From: a virus
Reading direction: 5' to 3' (one strand)
Virus record (IMG/VR): IMGVR_UViG_3300038465_000158
Location: 32,686-96,685 of that record
Length of the DNA stretch: 64,000 nucleotides
Positions 25,531-34,356 of the stretch are shown here, in pieces. The notes under the pieces are model-generated. The model had not been told where the DNA came from, did not search any database, and worked only from the letters and a program-made list of their open reading frames with translations. Position 1 is the stretch's first letter; each line of letters opens with the position of its first letter. A program made the position numbers and the translations under genes.

Positions 25531-26661
25531 ATTTTCGTAGAACTCGGTAACAAGTCCGCAGCCTTCCGGGATGAGAAGACTGGAGAAATGGTTTCGCATC
25601 TTGACCGGCTTGGTGGAGCACCTACGGTCACGTATGCCACTGTTGGCCATGTGAATGCTGGACTCCATGACAGTGGCATTGAAATTCCGAAGTTCAAGAC
25701 ACACTTGTACGAATCTGTCATTATGAACAAGGGCGTCACGAACTTTGACGGTGCTGGCGTTACTGAAGGAGCTGGCGCTGCCGCCCTTTGCGACTTGGTG
25801 CACCCAGACGGTTCGTGGATGGCGAACTCAACGGACGCACGTCCGACGTGGGTATGGTCCGACGATCCAGACTTCGGTAAGTTGCTTTCTGCTTACTACG
25901 AAGTTCCTTACGGTCGACCAGATGACTTGTTCTTAACGCATCACACGCAGTTTGGCCCTCCTGGGTCGACTCCTCCTTCAGTTTCGCCAGCAGTCGCTCT
26001 TATCAAGGACATCACGAATCTCTTGGTCAACACTGGCCGAGACATGTGGGCCCAGGGCCAGGGTCGTTCGCAAGTAGTTCTTGCGCAGCAAACAGCAACT
26101 GCGGCTGGTACAACGTCGATTACTGGAACGGGCACACCGTTCACCGCATCTGCGTACATCGGAATGATCGTGGTGGACAACTCGACTGGAGTTTGGGGAA
26201 ACATCCAGTCGAACACAACTTCAGTCTTGACTGTCGACCGTTGGTACAACCCCGCCACTCCTGGTGGTGCTGCTGCCACCACACCTGGCGCAACTGACAA
26301 GTTTACGATTGTTCAGGCTGTCTCACCGGCGCAGTTCATGGGAATCACCGCGAACGCGACAGCGGCAGGAGCCACAGACACTCAGTTGCCATCAGAAATC
26401 GTTACTGGTGGCGGTGGACTTGTTCGAGCCGTCACCACGTACGCGCACTCGGCCGGCACGAACACGTACACGTCGGCCAACACATTTACTGCGAACGGTT
26501 CTGACTCACTTCCAGTCACCATTGCGAAGATGGGTCTGTTCAACTCAATGGTGGTCGCTTCGACGATCAATATGTGGTTTGAGACGTTGCTGAATGCAAC
26601 AGCGACTCTTACCATTTCCGGCGACGCACTCACGATCACGGACACCGTCACAGGGTCTTAG
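25531..26661 (+). CDS. minor structural protein with apparent AUU start
   Basis: A 376-residue protein. The in-frame sequence before ATG 25588 (FVELGNKSAAFRDEKTGE) is open and coding-like, but holds no AUG, GUG or UUG. AGGAG at 22 to 26 bases past 25500 is followed by ATTT and ATT 25531, so the start is placed there. Residues 175-260 form a beta module (TTSITGTGTPFTASAYIGM) usual in fibre and tail proteins, and the C terminus is also beta-rich. Probably a tail or capsid decoration protein. Confidence 0.6.
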   Translation: MFVELGNKSAAFRDEKTGEMVSHLDRLGGAPTVTYATVGHVNAGLHDSGIEIPKFKTHLYESVIMNKGVTNFDGAGVTEGAGAAALCDLVHPDGSWMANSTDARPTWVWSDDPDFGKLLSAYYEVPYGRPDDLFLTHHTQFGPPGSTPPSVSPAVALIKDITNLLVNTGRDMWAQGQGRSQVVLAQQTATAAGTTSITGTGTPFTASAYIGMIVVDNSTGVWGNIQSNTTSVLTVDRWYNPATPGGAAATTPGATDKFTIVQAVSPAQFMGITANATAAGATDTQLPSEIVTGGGGLVRAVTTYAHSAGTNTYTSANTFTANGSDSLPVTIAKMGLFNSMVVASTINMWFETLLNATATLTISGDALTITDTVTGS

Positions 26662-26664
26662 TCG

Positions 26665-27981
26665 ATGGACACCCTCGTCAATGGGGGCTATTCGACGGTA
26701 GCCACGGCACCTTCACCAGCGACGTCAGGACTTACGTTGGTAGTTGCAGCGGGTGACGGCGCGAAGTTCCCGGCGACTGGTTCATTCGACGTCGTACTCT
26801 GCCCGGTCGGTCAATTGCCGTTATTCTTCGGTACGAATAAGAATGCGGAGATTGCTCGTTGTACGCTCGTCTCGACTGACACGCTAACGATTGTTCGCGC
26901 GCAGTACGGGACGACCGCGCAGACAGTTGCTGTCGGTTGGGCAGTGGACAATGCGGTCACGGCGAACCTACTATCCCAACTAGTCGCTGTCTCCAACGCC
27001 TCCTACGCGGGCAAGAACGCCATCATCAATGGCGGGATGGAGATAGCCCAGCGCGGGACTTCGTTCTCGGGTTCAGGTTCAACGACCTACGGACTCGACC
27101 GCTGGTGCTTCCAGTCCTCGGGGAGCAACACGACATTCGCTCAATCGTCGTCGTCACCGCCTGCGCAATTCCGTTACTTTCAGTCGGTGACAGAAACGAG
27201 TGCCACCAGTTCGACGTGGTATCTCGCCCAGTCGATTGAGACCAATAACGTCATTCCATTTCAGAATCAGGTCGTCACGCTCTCATTCCTGTATAAGATG
27301 CCAGTGAACTTCACGAATGCCGTCACGGTGTCACTTCGCTACTCCACTGGGACCGACGCAAATCTCTTGAACGCCGGGACTGCCATCACGATCACCGCAG
27401 GGTTGAACGTCAATACTTCGACTGGTGCCATAACGAACGAATCCGCCTGGACGCAAGGAACCGCTACCTTCACCGTCCCCTCCACCGCGACGTCGTTGGC
27501 CGTTCAATTCTCATCGGCAACGGACATAGTCAGCACCGGACAGTTCAACGTGACCGGAGTACAACTCGAACTCGGTTCCGTCATGACACCGTTTTCCAGG
27601 TCCGGGGGAAGCATCGAGGGAGAGTTGGCGTTGTGCCAACGTTACTATTATGAAGCCAATAGTGCGCAGGCCAGTGACGTTTATAACGTCTATGGAGCGG
27701 GTCAGTGCATAGCCGTTACAAATGCAGTCTGTTATATCAATTTCCCGGTGACTATGAGAGCCGCACCAGCGACGTTCACCTCATCAACTGCATCGGGGTT
27801 TGCGATTGATTCAGCGAACGGAACTGGTACGTCGGTGACTGCTATTGCTATGAATAGAAGTACACCCGCTAATGCAGACATTGCAATCACCGTTGCTTCC
27901 GGAATGGTTGCAGGTAACGCAACTACTTTGCATTCAAATGCAAACCAAACTTCATGGCTTGGGCTTAGCGCGGAGTTGTAA
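26665..27981 (+). CDS. tail fibre with carbohydrate-binding-like domain
   Basis: A 438-residue protein. Residues 8-105 repeat the N-terminal domain of the fibre at 13071 (TLVVAAGDGAKF to AVDNAVTANLLSQL). Residues about 112-310 match the common phage pattern NAIINGGMEIAQRGTSF followed by YGLDRWCF, a jelly-roll glycan-binding domain. The tail (residues 320-438) is another beta domain. The first two thirds are richer in G and C and use different codons from both flanks, suggesting recent acquisition of the receptor-binding part. Confidence 0.7.
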   Translation: MDTLVNGGYSTVATAPSPATSGLTLVVAAGDGAKFPATGSFDVVLCPVGQLPLFFGTNKNAEIARCTLVSTDTLTIVRAQYGTTAQTVAVGWAVDNAVTANLLSQLVAVSNASYAGKNAIINGGMEIAQRGTSFSGSGSTTYGLDRWCFQSSGSNTTFAQSSSSPPAQFRYFQSVTETSATSSTWYLAQSIETNNVIPFQNQVVTLSFLYKMPVNFTNAVTVSLRYSTGTDANLLNAGTAITITAGLNVNTSTGAITNESAWTQGTATFTVPSTATSLAVQFSSATDIVSTGQFNVTGVQLELGSVMTPFSRSGGSIEGELALCQRYYYEANSAQASDVYNVYGAGQCIAVTNAVCYINFPVTMRAAPATFTSSTASGFAIDSANGTGTSVTAIAMNRSTPANADIAITVASGMVAGNATTLHSNANQTSWLGLSAEL

Positions 27982-27984
27982 TAC

Positions 27985-30900
27985 ATGCCCCTCGGCTCCA
28001 ATTACCTAGGGCAGGCGTATCTCGGGCAAGGTCGCGCGCCGCAGCGATTCACTAGGACCGCGACCGATTCGAGTGTCAACACTGATGCGGTAGTCCGCAC
28101 CTACGGTCCGACAAGATTTGCTACTGATTTTTCACTTAACACTGATGCTGCAACTCGTACATTTGCTCAAATTCGTACAACTACGGACAGTTCCGTCAAT
28201 ACTGATGCTACTACTCGAACTACTCAAACACTTATTCGTACGACCACGGACAATTCCGTCAACACCGATGCCATTATTCGCGCAATTCAAGTCTTCACTA
28301 GAACAGCAACGGATTCTAGCATCAATACTGATGCAGTAACTCGCATCCAAGGACGAACACGTTCGGCAACTGATGCTTCAGTGAATACAGATGCAATCAT
28401 TAGATCAGTTCAAACATTAGTCAGAGCCGCGTCAGATTCGAGTGCCAATACTGATGTCGTAACGGCTACCAAAGTCTTTATTCGTGCTGCTAGTGATTCA
28501 AGTATCAACACGGATGCAGTCGTACGAGCAGTTCAAATTTTCATCCGCGTAGCGACAGATAGTTCCGTCAATACAGATGTAGCTGCAAGAACGATTTCGC
28601 GTGTCAGAACTACTACTGATTCGTCAATAAACACGGATTCTGTATCGCGCAACGTTCAAATATTTAGTCGCGCCACAACGGATACCTCAACTAACACGGA
28701 TTCTGTCACTAGAGGGCCTCTGATATTTACTAGAACGGCTACAGACACTTCTCTCAACGCAGATGCTGCAGTTCGAATTGTCGCGATTACTCAAACGGCA
28801 ACTGATTCATCAATCAACACTGATGCAGCCGTTAGAAGTGTTCAAATCTTCATCCGCACCGCAACAGACGCAAGTTTGAATACTGATTCCGTAGTTCGTT
28901 CGTTCGTCAAACTTCGAACTACTACTGATTCATCAATCAATACGGATGTCGTTACTCGAGCAACAATTATCTTCATTCGCACAACAGCCGATTCATCAGT
29001 GAACACGGACAATGCTGCACATTCGTTCATAATAGCAAGGACTGCAACTGATTCATCGGTCAATACCGATGTAGTCGTCCGTTCGGTCTTAGCACTTGCC
29101 AGAAGCGCAAGCGATTCGAGTATCAACACAGACATCGTTATTCGTACGATGCAGATATTTGTACGCACAGTAACGGATGCAAGCATCAATACCGATGCTG
29201 TTGCACGTACTTTCATTTTTGCTCGGTCTGTAGCAGATTCTTCAGTCAACGCAGATGTTGCAACAACACCGCTGGTAAACCGAACAGCATCAGACGCATC
29301 TGTCAATACGGATACTGTGCTTCGTACGTTCATCTGGATTCGAGTTGCTAGTGACAGTTCTGTCAATACGGATGCAGCTATACGAGCGGCGCAAACGCTC
29401 GTTCGTACGGCGACGGACAACTCAATCAACACAGATTCTGCTGCGCGGTCGAGTCAAATCTTTGCAAGAAGTGCAACTGACGCATCTGTCAACACTGACA
29501 ATGCTATACGATCTTTGACCGTAATCCGCGTCGCAACCGATACATCAATCAATACGGATGCAGTTATTAGAAGTGTTCAAACGTTCATCAGAACGATAAG
29601 TGATTCTAGCACCAACACTGATGTAGCAGTAAGAATTCGTTCCGCTGTCCGTGCAGCGATTGATTCGAGCATCAACACGGACGCGATAGTTCGTGCCGTG
29701 CAAACGTTCATTCGAAGTGCCACAGATGCAGCACTGAACACTGATGCTGTGGTTCGATCGTTCGTTGAGATTCGAACGATAACTGATACGTCTCTTACTG
29801 CCGACACGGTTATTCGAACTCAAACGTTCGTCAGAACAGTAACTGACGCGTCAGTCAATACAGATAGTGTCATTCGGCAACTGACGTTTGCACGAACATG
29901 CTCTGATGTATCTATCAATACTGATTCTGCTTCTCGCACAAGATTGATCATTCGGACTACTGCTGATGCATCAATCAACACGGATGCTGTTGTTCGATCA
30001 ATTCAAGTTTTCGTACGATCAACGAATGATTCTTCTGTTAACACAGATTCAGTAGTCAGTACATTGACAATTGTTCGAAGTAGTGCAGATTCATCGCTCA
30101 ATACGGATATGATATCCAGAGCGATTCAAGCATTTATTCGTTCCGCGGTAGACGCAAGTATCAACACTGACAGCGCATCACAAAGTCAAATAGCAATTCG
30201 AATAGCGGCAGACTCATCAGTCAATACTGATGTTACGACTCGCGGGACCCAAGTTTTTGCTAGAACTGCTGGCGATAACTCAATCAATACAGACACTGCT
30301 ATTCGAGCAAGAACAATAAGTAGAACTGCTGCTGATGCTTCAGTAAACACCGATGCTGTAGCACGAACTATTCAAATATTCATTCGAAGTAACACAGATT
30401 CGTCACTTAATACTGATGCGACGGTAAGGTCGACGCATATATTCGTCAGAAGCGCCGCGGAATCAAGTCTCAATACAGATGCAGTCACTCGGTCAATCAT
30501 CATCTTTATTCGCAACGCAGTTGACTCATCAGTGAACGCAGATGCTATTACTCGAACTCAAGCAATTTCTCGTTCAACTTCTGACACGAGCCTCAACACT
30601 GATACGGTCGTACGAACGTTCATACGAATTCGAACGACGAATGATTCTAGTCTCAACACAGATTCTGTTCAACGGTCATTCATGCAAATTCGAACAAGCA
30701 CGGATGCTTCTGTCAATACTGATATCGCAACTCAATCAGAATCTCTACACAGAGTTGTCACTGATTCATCGCTTAACACTGATGTGACAATTCGAGCGGC
30801 GCAGTTGTTTATTCGAGGCATAACGGATTCGAGTCTCAATACTGATAATGCTGGCATCTCCAACGCAATTCTTCGTTTTGCTTCAGACACCTCAATTGAC

Positions 30901-31971
30901 ACAGATGCAGTAGCAAGAACGCAAGCAGTATTTATTCGTTCTACTACTGATTCTTCTACAAACGTAGATGCAGTTACACGAGTAGAGACTGAAAATCGAA
31001 ATGCAATAGACAACAGCAATAACGCTGACACAACAACTCGTTCTGCCGCGTTCGTTCGCTCTGTTTCAGACACTTCACTCAACTCTGACATTGCTACTAG
31101 ATCAACAACCGCGGTTCGTGCAGCGGCAGATTCTTCAATCAACAATGACAATGCTACAAAATCAACAATGTACTTCAGAATTTGCGCGGATGCAAGTACA
31201 AATGCAGATTCTGCTTCACGGTCGGCGACGTTCGCTAGCCGAAATGCGATTGACTCATCGCTCAATGTAGACGCTACCATTCGCAGTCAAGTCTTCGTAC
31301 GATCTATTGCTGATGCGTCAACAAATACTGATGTTGCTGTCAATTCCAGCGGTCTTCCAACTAGATTTGCGAATGATTCTTCAGTCGACAATGACAACGC
31401 CACGAGAACGCATTCTGCAACACGGTCAACATCCGATTCGAGCATCAATACGGATAATGCTTCTGGCTCGCGGTCAACAAGCCATTCCGCAACAGATTCT
31501 TCTCTCAATACAGATACTGTCGCTGCGTTGACAATAATGACTCGAACGATAACCGATGCAAGTCATAATGCGGATTCCATCAACCAGTACATTACGTTCA
31601 CTCGAACTACTACAGATCTTTCGATAAATGTAGATGTCGCTACACGCGCAACTGGACTTTACCGAGGAATTGCTGACCAGTCATTCAATACTGACATCAC
31701 AACTCGCCGATTCATTGTTACCCGAAGCACCGTCGATACTTCTCTTAACACAGACGTTGCAGTCGGTACCTCCACGTCAAAGAGCAACATTGTCATCACA
31801 TCTGCGACTGTAGGCATTCTCACTAGCGTCACAAATGCACTCGGAATCTCAACTTCAACAAGTAATTCAACAACAATAGAAGCTTCGGTAGACGTTTCAA
31901 TCGATGTTGCGACTACTGTTGATAGTGATATTCAAGATGCAGACACAGTCTCAACGAATGTACGAGTGTAA
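27985..31971 (+). CDS. 1328-residue protein with 61 tandem 20-21-residue repeats
   Basis: After a short N terminus MPLGSNYLGQAYLGQGRA, shared with the fibre at 14145, the protein consists of 61 consecutive units of consensus xTDSSxNTDAxxRxxxxFxR, mostly 20 or 21 residues (a few 19). The last ~75 residues are Ser/Thr/Val-rich and non-repetitive. The strict ATD-SS-NTD core with alternating hydrophobic residues suggests a beta-solenoid or long fibrous stalk; at one turn per unit it would be a very long rod. The DNA repeats have diverged at silent sites, so the array is old and maintained by selection. No known repeat family recognised. Confidence 0.8.
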   Translation: MPLGSNYLGQAYLGQGRAPQRFTRTATDSSVNTDAVVRTYGPTRFATDFSLNTDAATRTFAQIRTTTDSSVNTDATTRTTQTLIRTTTDNSVNTDAIIRAIQVFTRTATDSSINTDAVTRIQGRTRSATDASVNTDAIIRSVQTLVRAASDSSANTDVVTATKVFIRAASDSSINTDAVVRAVQIFIRVATDSSVNTDVAARTISRVRTTTDSSINTDSVSRNVQIFSRATTDTSTNTDSVTRGPLIFTRTATDTSLNADAAVRIVAITQTATDSSINTDAAVRSVQIFIRTATDASLNTDSVVRSFVKLRTTTDSSINTDVVTRATIIFIRTTADSSVNTDNAAHSFIIARTATDSSVNTDVVVRSVLALARSASDSSINTDIVIRTMQIFVRTVTDASINTDAVARTFIFARSVADSSVNADVATTPLVNRTASDASVNTDTVLRTFIWIRVASDSSVNTDAAIRAAQTLVRTATDNSINTDSAARSSQIFARSATDASVNTDNAIRSLTVIRVATDTSINTDAVIRSVQTFIRTISDSSTNTDVAVRIRSAVRAAIDSSINTDAIVRAVQTFIRSATDAALNTDAVVRSFVEIRTITDTSLTADTVIRTQTFVRTVTDASVNTDSVIRQLTFARTCSDVSINTDSASRTRLIIRTTADASINTDAVVRSIQVFVRSTNDSSVNTDSVVSTLTIVRSSADSSLNTDMISRAIQAFIRSAVDASINTDSASQSQIAIRIAADSSVNTDVTTRGTQVFARTAGDNSINTDTAIRARTISRTAADASVNTDAVARTIQIFIRSNTDSSLNTDATVRSTHIFVRSAAESSLNTDAVTRSIIIFIRNAVDSSVNADAITRTQAISRSTSDTSLNTDTVVRTFIRIRTTNDSSLNTDSVQRSFMQIRTSTDASVNTDIATQSESLHRVVTDSSLNTDVTIRAAQLFIRGITDSSLNTDNAGISNAILRFASDTSIDTDAVARTQAVFIRSTTDSSTNVDAVTRVETENRNAIDNSNNADTTTRSAAFVRSVSDTSLNSDIATRSTTAVRAAADSSINNDNATKSTMYFRICADASTNADSASRSATFASRNAIDSSLNVDATIRSQVFVRSIADASTNTDVAVNSSGLPTRFANDSSVDNDNATRTHSATRSTSDSSINTDNASGSRSTSHSATDSSLNTDTVAALTIMTRTITDASHNADSINQYITFTRTTTDLSINVDVATRATGLYRGIADQSFNTDITTRRFIVTRSTVDTSLNTDVAVGTSTSKSNIVITSATVGILTSVTNALGISTSTSNSTTIEASVDVSIDVATTVDSDIQDADTVSTNVRV
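28057..31770 (+). repeat. 61-unit in-frame 60-63 bp tandem repeat
   Basis: Coding repeat with core codons for D-S-S-x-N-T-D. Units are clearly alike in protein but use different synonymous codons (aat/aac, acg/aca/act, gat/gac). Repeat length alternates without a strict higher-order period. Units 48-60 are the most degenerate. Confidence 0.85.
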
Positions 31972-32001
31972 TTAAATAGAATTGAATCGAGCAAGGAGTT
32001 G

Positions 32002-32325
32002 ATGGCAGCGACGTTAACGCAACCAGATACATTTGATGAAGGTAATGTACTCGTCTTCACATCAACATGGGTTGATGAATTAACGCAAGAACCCACGAAT
32101 CCAGGAGCAGTTGCGTTCGGCTATCGAGTGAACGGTGGCATAGTACAACCGTTTATTTTTGGCTCAAGTAGCATGACAAATCCAATTACTGGCACGTTCA
32201 CAATTAGTATTCCTTCGCGCGGATTTCCTGGAGTGTGGAAATGGCAATGGGAATCTACTGGTAGCGGTGAAGGCCAGAAGAACGGCGCAATCACGGTTGT
32301 GCCGATGCCGATGTCACTATTATGA
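32002..32325 (+). CDS. small beta-sandwich structural protein
   Basis: A 107-residue protein. ATG 32002 lies three bases after AAGGAG. The composition and strand pattern (NVLVFTSTWVDE, FTISIPSRGFPGVWKWQWES) suggest a single Ig-like or jelly-roll domain. It follows the repeat protein and closes the structural operon. Function unknown. Confidence 0.6.
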   Translation: MAATLTQPDTFDEGNVLVFTSTWVDELTQEPTNPGAVAFGYRVNGGIVQPFIFGSSSMTNPITGTFTISIPSRGFPGVWKWQWESTGSGEGQKNGAITVVPMPMSLL

Positions 32326-32960
32326 CCGACGATTCTCGTCTCGAATCACTTGGACAATTCACGCCAGAAGGAGTTCTCACTCCTGGCTACGGCGACCATT
32401 ACTTATTCCTGGTCGGTCGAGATGATTGCCACGGTATTCTTCACTACCTCATCCCGAAAGAGCGGTTATTCTTCAAATTCAACATGTTCGGATTTGACGA
32501 TGACATCTTGAATGCCGACATCATGGCGCTTTTCCAAGACCCTGGAGTTCGAGTCCAGGCATCGCTTGACCGTTCTCAAGCTGGCGGAGTTCACGAAAAG
32601 AAAATCATCGCCTTGGATGAGCAGAATGACGCGACGGACTTCAGCAACAGTTTTGTAATCTTGGAATCAGCAACTCATCAAATCAGTCATACGAAGGGCG
32701 GTGTGCTGGTCGGCCAAGGTCTCGGCTTTGAAGGGTCGATGAACTGGAGCAACTCTGGAGAAGGAACTGGCATCAGCCTCAAAGCAGATGTAAAGAATCC
32801 TTCAGGTTTCAAAGCACAGAACAATACTCTTCTTGTCTCGGTGAATCCAATTTTCCTGGCGCGATTCTCTGCCCAACTCGATGCTGAACATCAGATTGGA
32901 ATTGCTCAAAATGCAGCGAAGAGTACGGCGGTGAAAGACAATTTCACGCCAGGAACGTAG
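32322..32960 (+). CDS. phospholipase-D-like (HxK) protein
   Basis: A 212-residue protein. VRVQASLDRSQAGG followed by SHTKGGVLVG and FEGSMNWSNSG matches one half of a PLD-family active site (H-x-K ... G-S-x-N). The Asp normally four residues after Lys is not obvious. Single-motif PLD proteins act as dimers and include endonucleases such as Nuc. It could cut DNA or phospholipid, or be a catalytically weak structural derivative. ATGA overlap with the previous gene. Confidence 0.55.
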   Translation: MTDDSRLESLGQFTPEGVLTPGYGDHYLFLVGRDDCHGILHYLIPKERLFFKFNMFGFDDDILNADIMALFQDPGVRVQASLDRSQAGGVHEKKIIALDEQNDATDFSNSFVILESATHQISHTKGGVLVGQGLGFEGSMNWSNSGEGTGISLKADVKNPSGFKAQNNTLLVSVNPIFLARFSAQLDAEHQIGIAQNAAKSTAVKDNFTPGT

Positions 32961-32988
32961 TGTAAGATTTACCTAGCGCGGTACGAGG

Positions 32989-33483
32989 ATGCAAGATGAG
33001 CCAACTATGATGGACCCCCAGTTTTACAGCCTCTTTGACAAAGGGCGTCAACTTGACTTCGAAGGCTACCTTCTTGCGAGCGCGACCTCGTACACGAATA
33101 AAAAGCCTCGATGGTTCGTTGTCAGCATCTACAAGACTCTCGGCGGAAAGTACATCGTTTCTGGAATGGGTCGAAGTGACATTGTTCACCGCCCGGACTG
33201 CTCCCAAATGAAGGACAATAATCCCCTTCTTCGACTACCGGAGACTCGGTCGGTGCAATGCGACACGTGTAGACCGAATCTTCATGAGAAAGTCGTCCAT
33301 GAAGTCAACCGTGAATGGGCTCAAGTCTCTGATGACCCGAAAGCAATTATTGAACGTCTTCGACTCAAAGACAGCGACGGCGTCTGGTACATACCGACAA
33401 CATCTTTGACGGCGCTTCTTGAGGCAGCCGAAAAAGATGAAGGAATTAAGTTCGCGTTCTACACACCGCAACACATTGAATGA
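32989..33483 (+). CDS. hypothetical protein with Cys/His site
   Basis: A 164-residue protein, or 158 if it starts at ATG 33007 (MMDPQF). It contains HRPDCSQM and VQCDTCRPN, a possible zinc site of one His and three Cys, and a C-terminal helical part. A TGTAAGAT sequence at 32961 could be its promoter. It precedes the nucleotide-metabolism genes. No family recognised. Confidence 0.6.
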   Translation: MQDEPTMMDPQFYSLFDKGRQLDFEGYLLASATSYTNKKPRWFVVSIYKTLGGKYIVSGMGRSDIVHRPDCSQMKDNNPLLRLPETRSVQCDTCRPNLHEKVVHEVNREWAQVSDDPKAIIERLRLKDSDGVWYIPTTSLTALLEAAEKDEGIKFAFYTPQHIE

Positions 33484-33489
33484 TATAGT
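33481..33489 (+). promoter_or_regulatory. extended -10 promoter element TGATATAGT
   Basis: Identical to the element at 63807 and close to those at 47901 and 54566. It overlaps the stop codon of the previous gene and lies 31 bases before the GTG start of the kinase at 33520. Confidence 0.5.
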
Positions 33490-33519
33490 TATAACACGAG
33501 TAGTCAAGGACGGTAAGAT

Positions 33520-34356
33520 GTGCTGATATTTTTGGAAGGCGCTGACGGAACGGGGAAGACCACCCTCGCAAATGAGTTGCTAGAATTTTTGGGTGGACCG
33601 GAACATGCTGAAATCCTTCATCGAGGCGTGCCAGTCAGTCACATTCTTGACGAGTACGAACTTCCTCTTTATAACTACCACACGTTCGAGACAAAGTCAA
33701 TCATCTGCGACCGCTGGCATATCGGTGCTGATGTGTACGGACCACTCAAACGAAATGACGGTGGCATCGACCCAGTCATTGGCTGGCACATGGACTCGTT
33801 TTTCAAAGCCAAAGGCGCGTATCTTGTCTACACCGAGATGCCGTTGACCGAACTCGCTGCTCGAGTCATTGAACGCGGTGATGACTACATTGACCCAATT
33901 GAGATTCCAGCCATTATCGCTCGATATCGAGAAGCAATTTCGATGACGACACTTCCTCTCTATGGTTCGACAACTGGATTTCATAATGCTGAAGCCGTGG
34001 CAATTCTTGCTAGTTCCATGGAAATTGGAGCAGCTCAAATCGGCATGTTCAAATCGTACGTCGGTCCACGTCGACCAGTGAAGTTATATGTCGGCAAATC
34101 TCCGACTCCTATCGCGTTCATGCCGTATGAGAATACACCGTCGTATGACATCATCAAGACTCTCGGTGCTCTAAATCCAGTTCATGCCGGATTTATTGAT
34201 TGCCGAGAAGATTTAGCGAGAGCATGGGACGCTCTCTACAACCCGTTCGTCATTGCACTCGATGAAGATGCAGACGCCGCATGTCACAGTGCCCAGATAC
34301 CATTTAACAAGTCAAAGGACGAAGACCCATGGAAATTCACAACAACCATCTCCTAA
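33520..34356 (+). CDS. deoxynucleoside monophosphate kinase with extra C-terminal domain
   Basis: A 278-residue protein starting at GTG after AAGGACGG. Residues 1-165 are thymidylate-kinase-like: Walker A GADGTGKTT, DRWHIGADVYGP (the DR motif contacting the base) and ARVIERGDDY (lid). It should phosphorylate a dNMP, perhaps the modified dCMP made by the next gene. Residues 185-278 (VKLYVGKSPTPIAFMPYENT) form a separate domain not usual in dTMP kinases. Overlaps the next gene by 28 bases. Confidence 0.75.
   Translation: MLIFLEGADGTGKTTLANELLEFLGGPEHAEILHRGVPVSHILDEYELPLYNYHTFETKSIICDRWHIGADVYGPLKRNDGGIDPVIGWHMDSFFKAKGAYLVYTEMPLTELAARVIERGDDYIDPIEIPAIIARYREAISMTTLPLYGSTTGFHNAEAVAILASSMEIGAAQIGMFKSYVGPRRPVKLYVGKSPTPIAFMPYENTPSYDIIKTLGALNPVHAGFIDCREDLARAWDALYNPFVIALDEDADAACHSAQIPFNKSKDEDPWKFTTTIS

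Noticed and set aside
28842-29432. Long minus-strand ORF (and others at 29545-29823, 30732-31280) opposite the repeat gene
   Set aside because: Shadow of the repetitive coding strand; the composition is a mirror of the repeat and has no start signals.
28057-31770. CRISPR-like periodic repeat
   Set aside because: The period is 60-63 bases in one open reading frame with varying repeats and no unique spacers; it is a protein repeat.
27985-31971. RTX-type calcium toxin
   Set aside because: No GGxGxD nonapeptides; the repeat is a different sequence and length.
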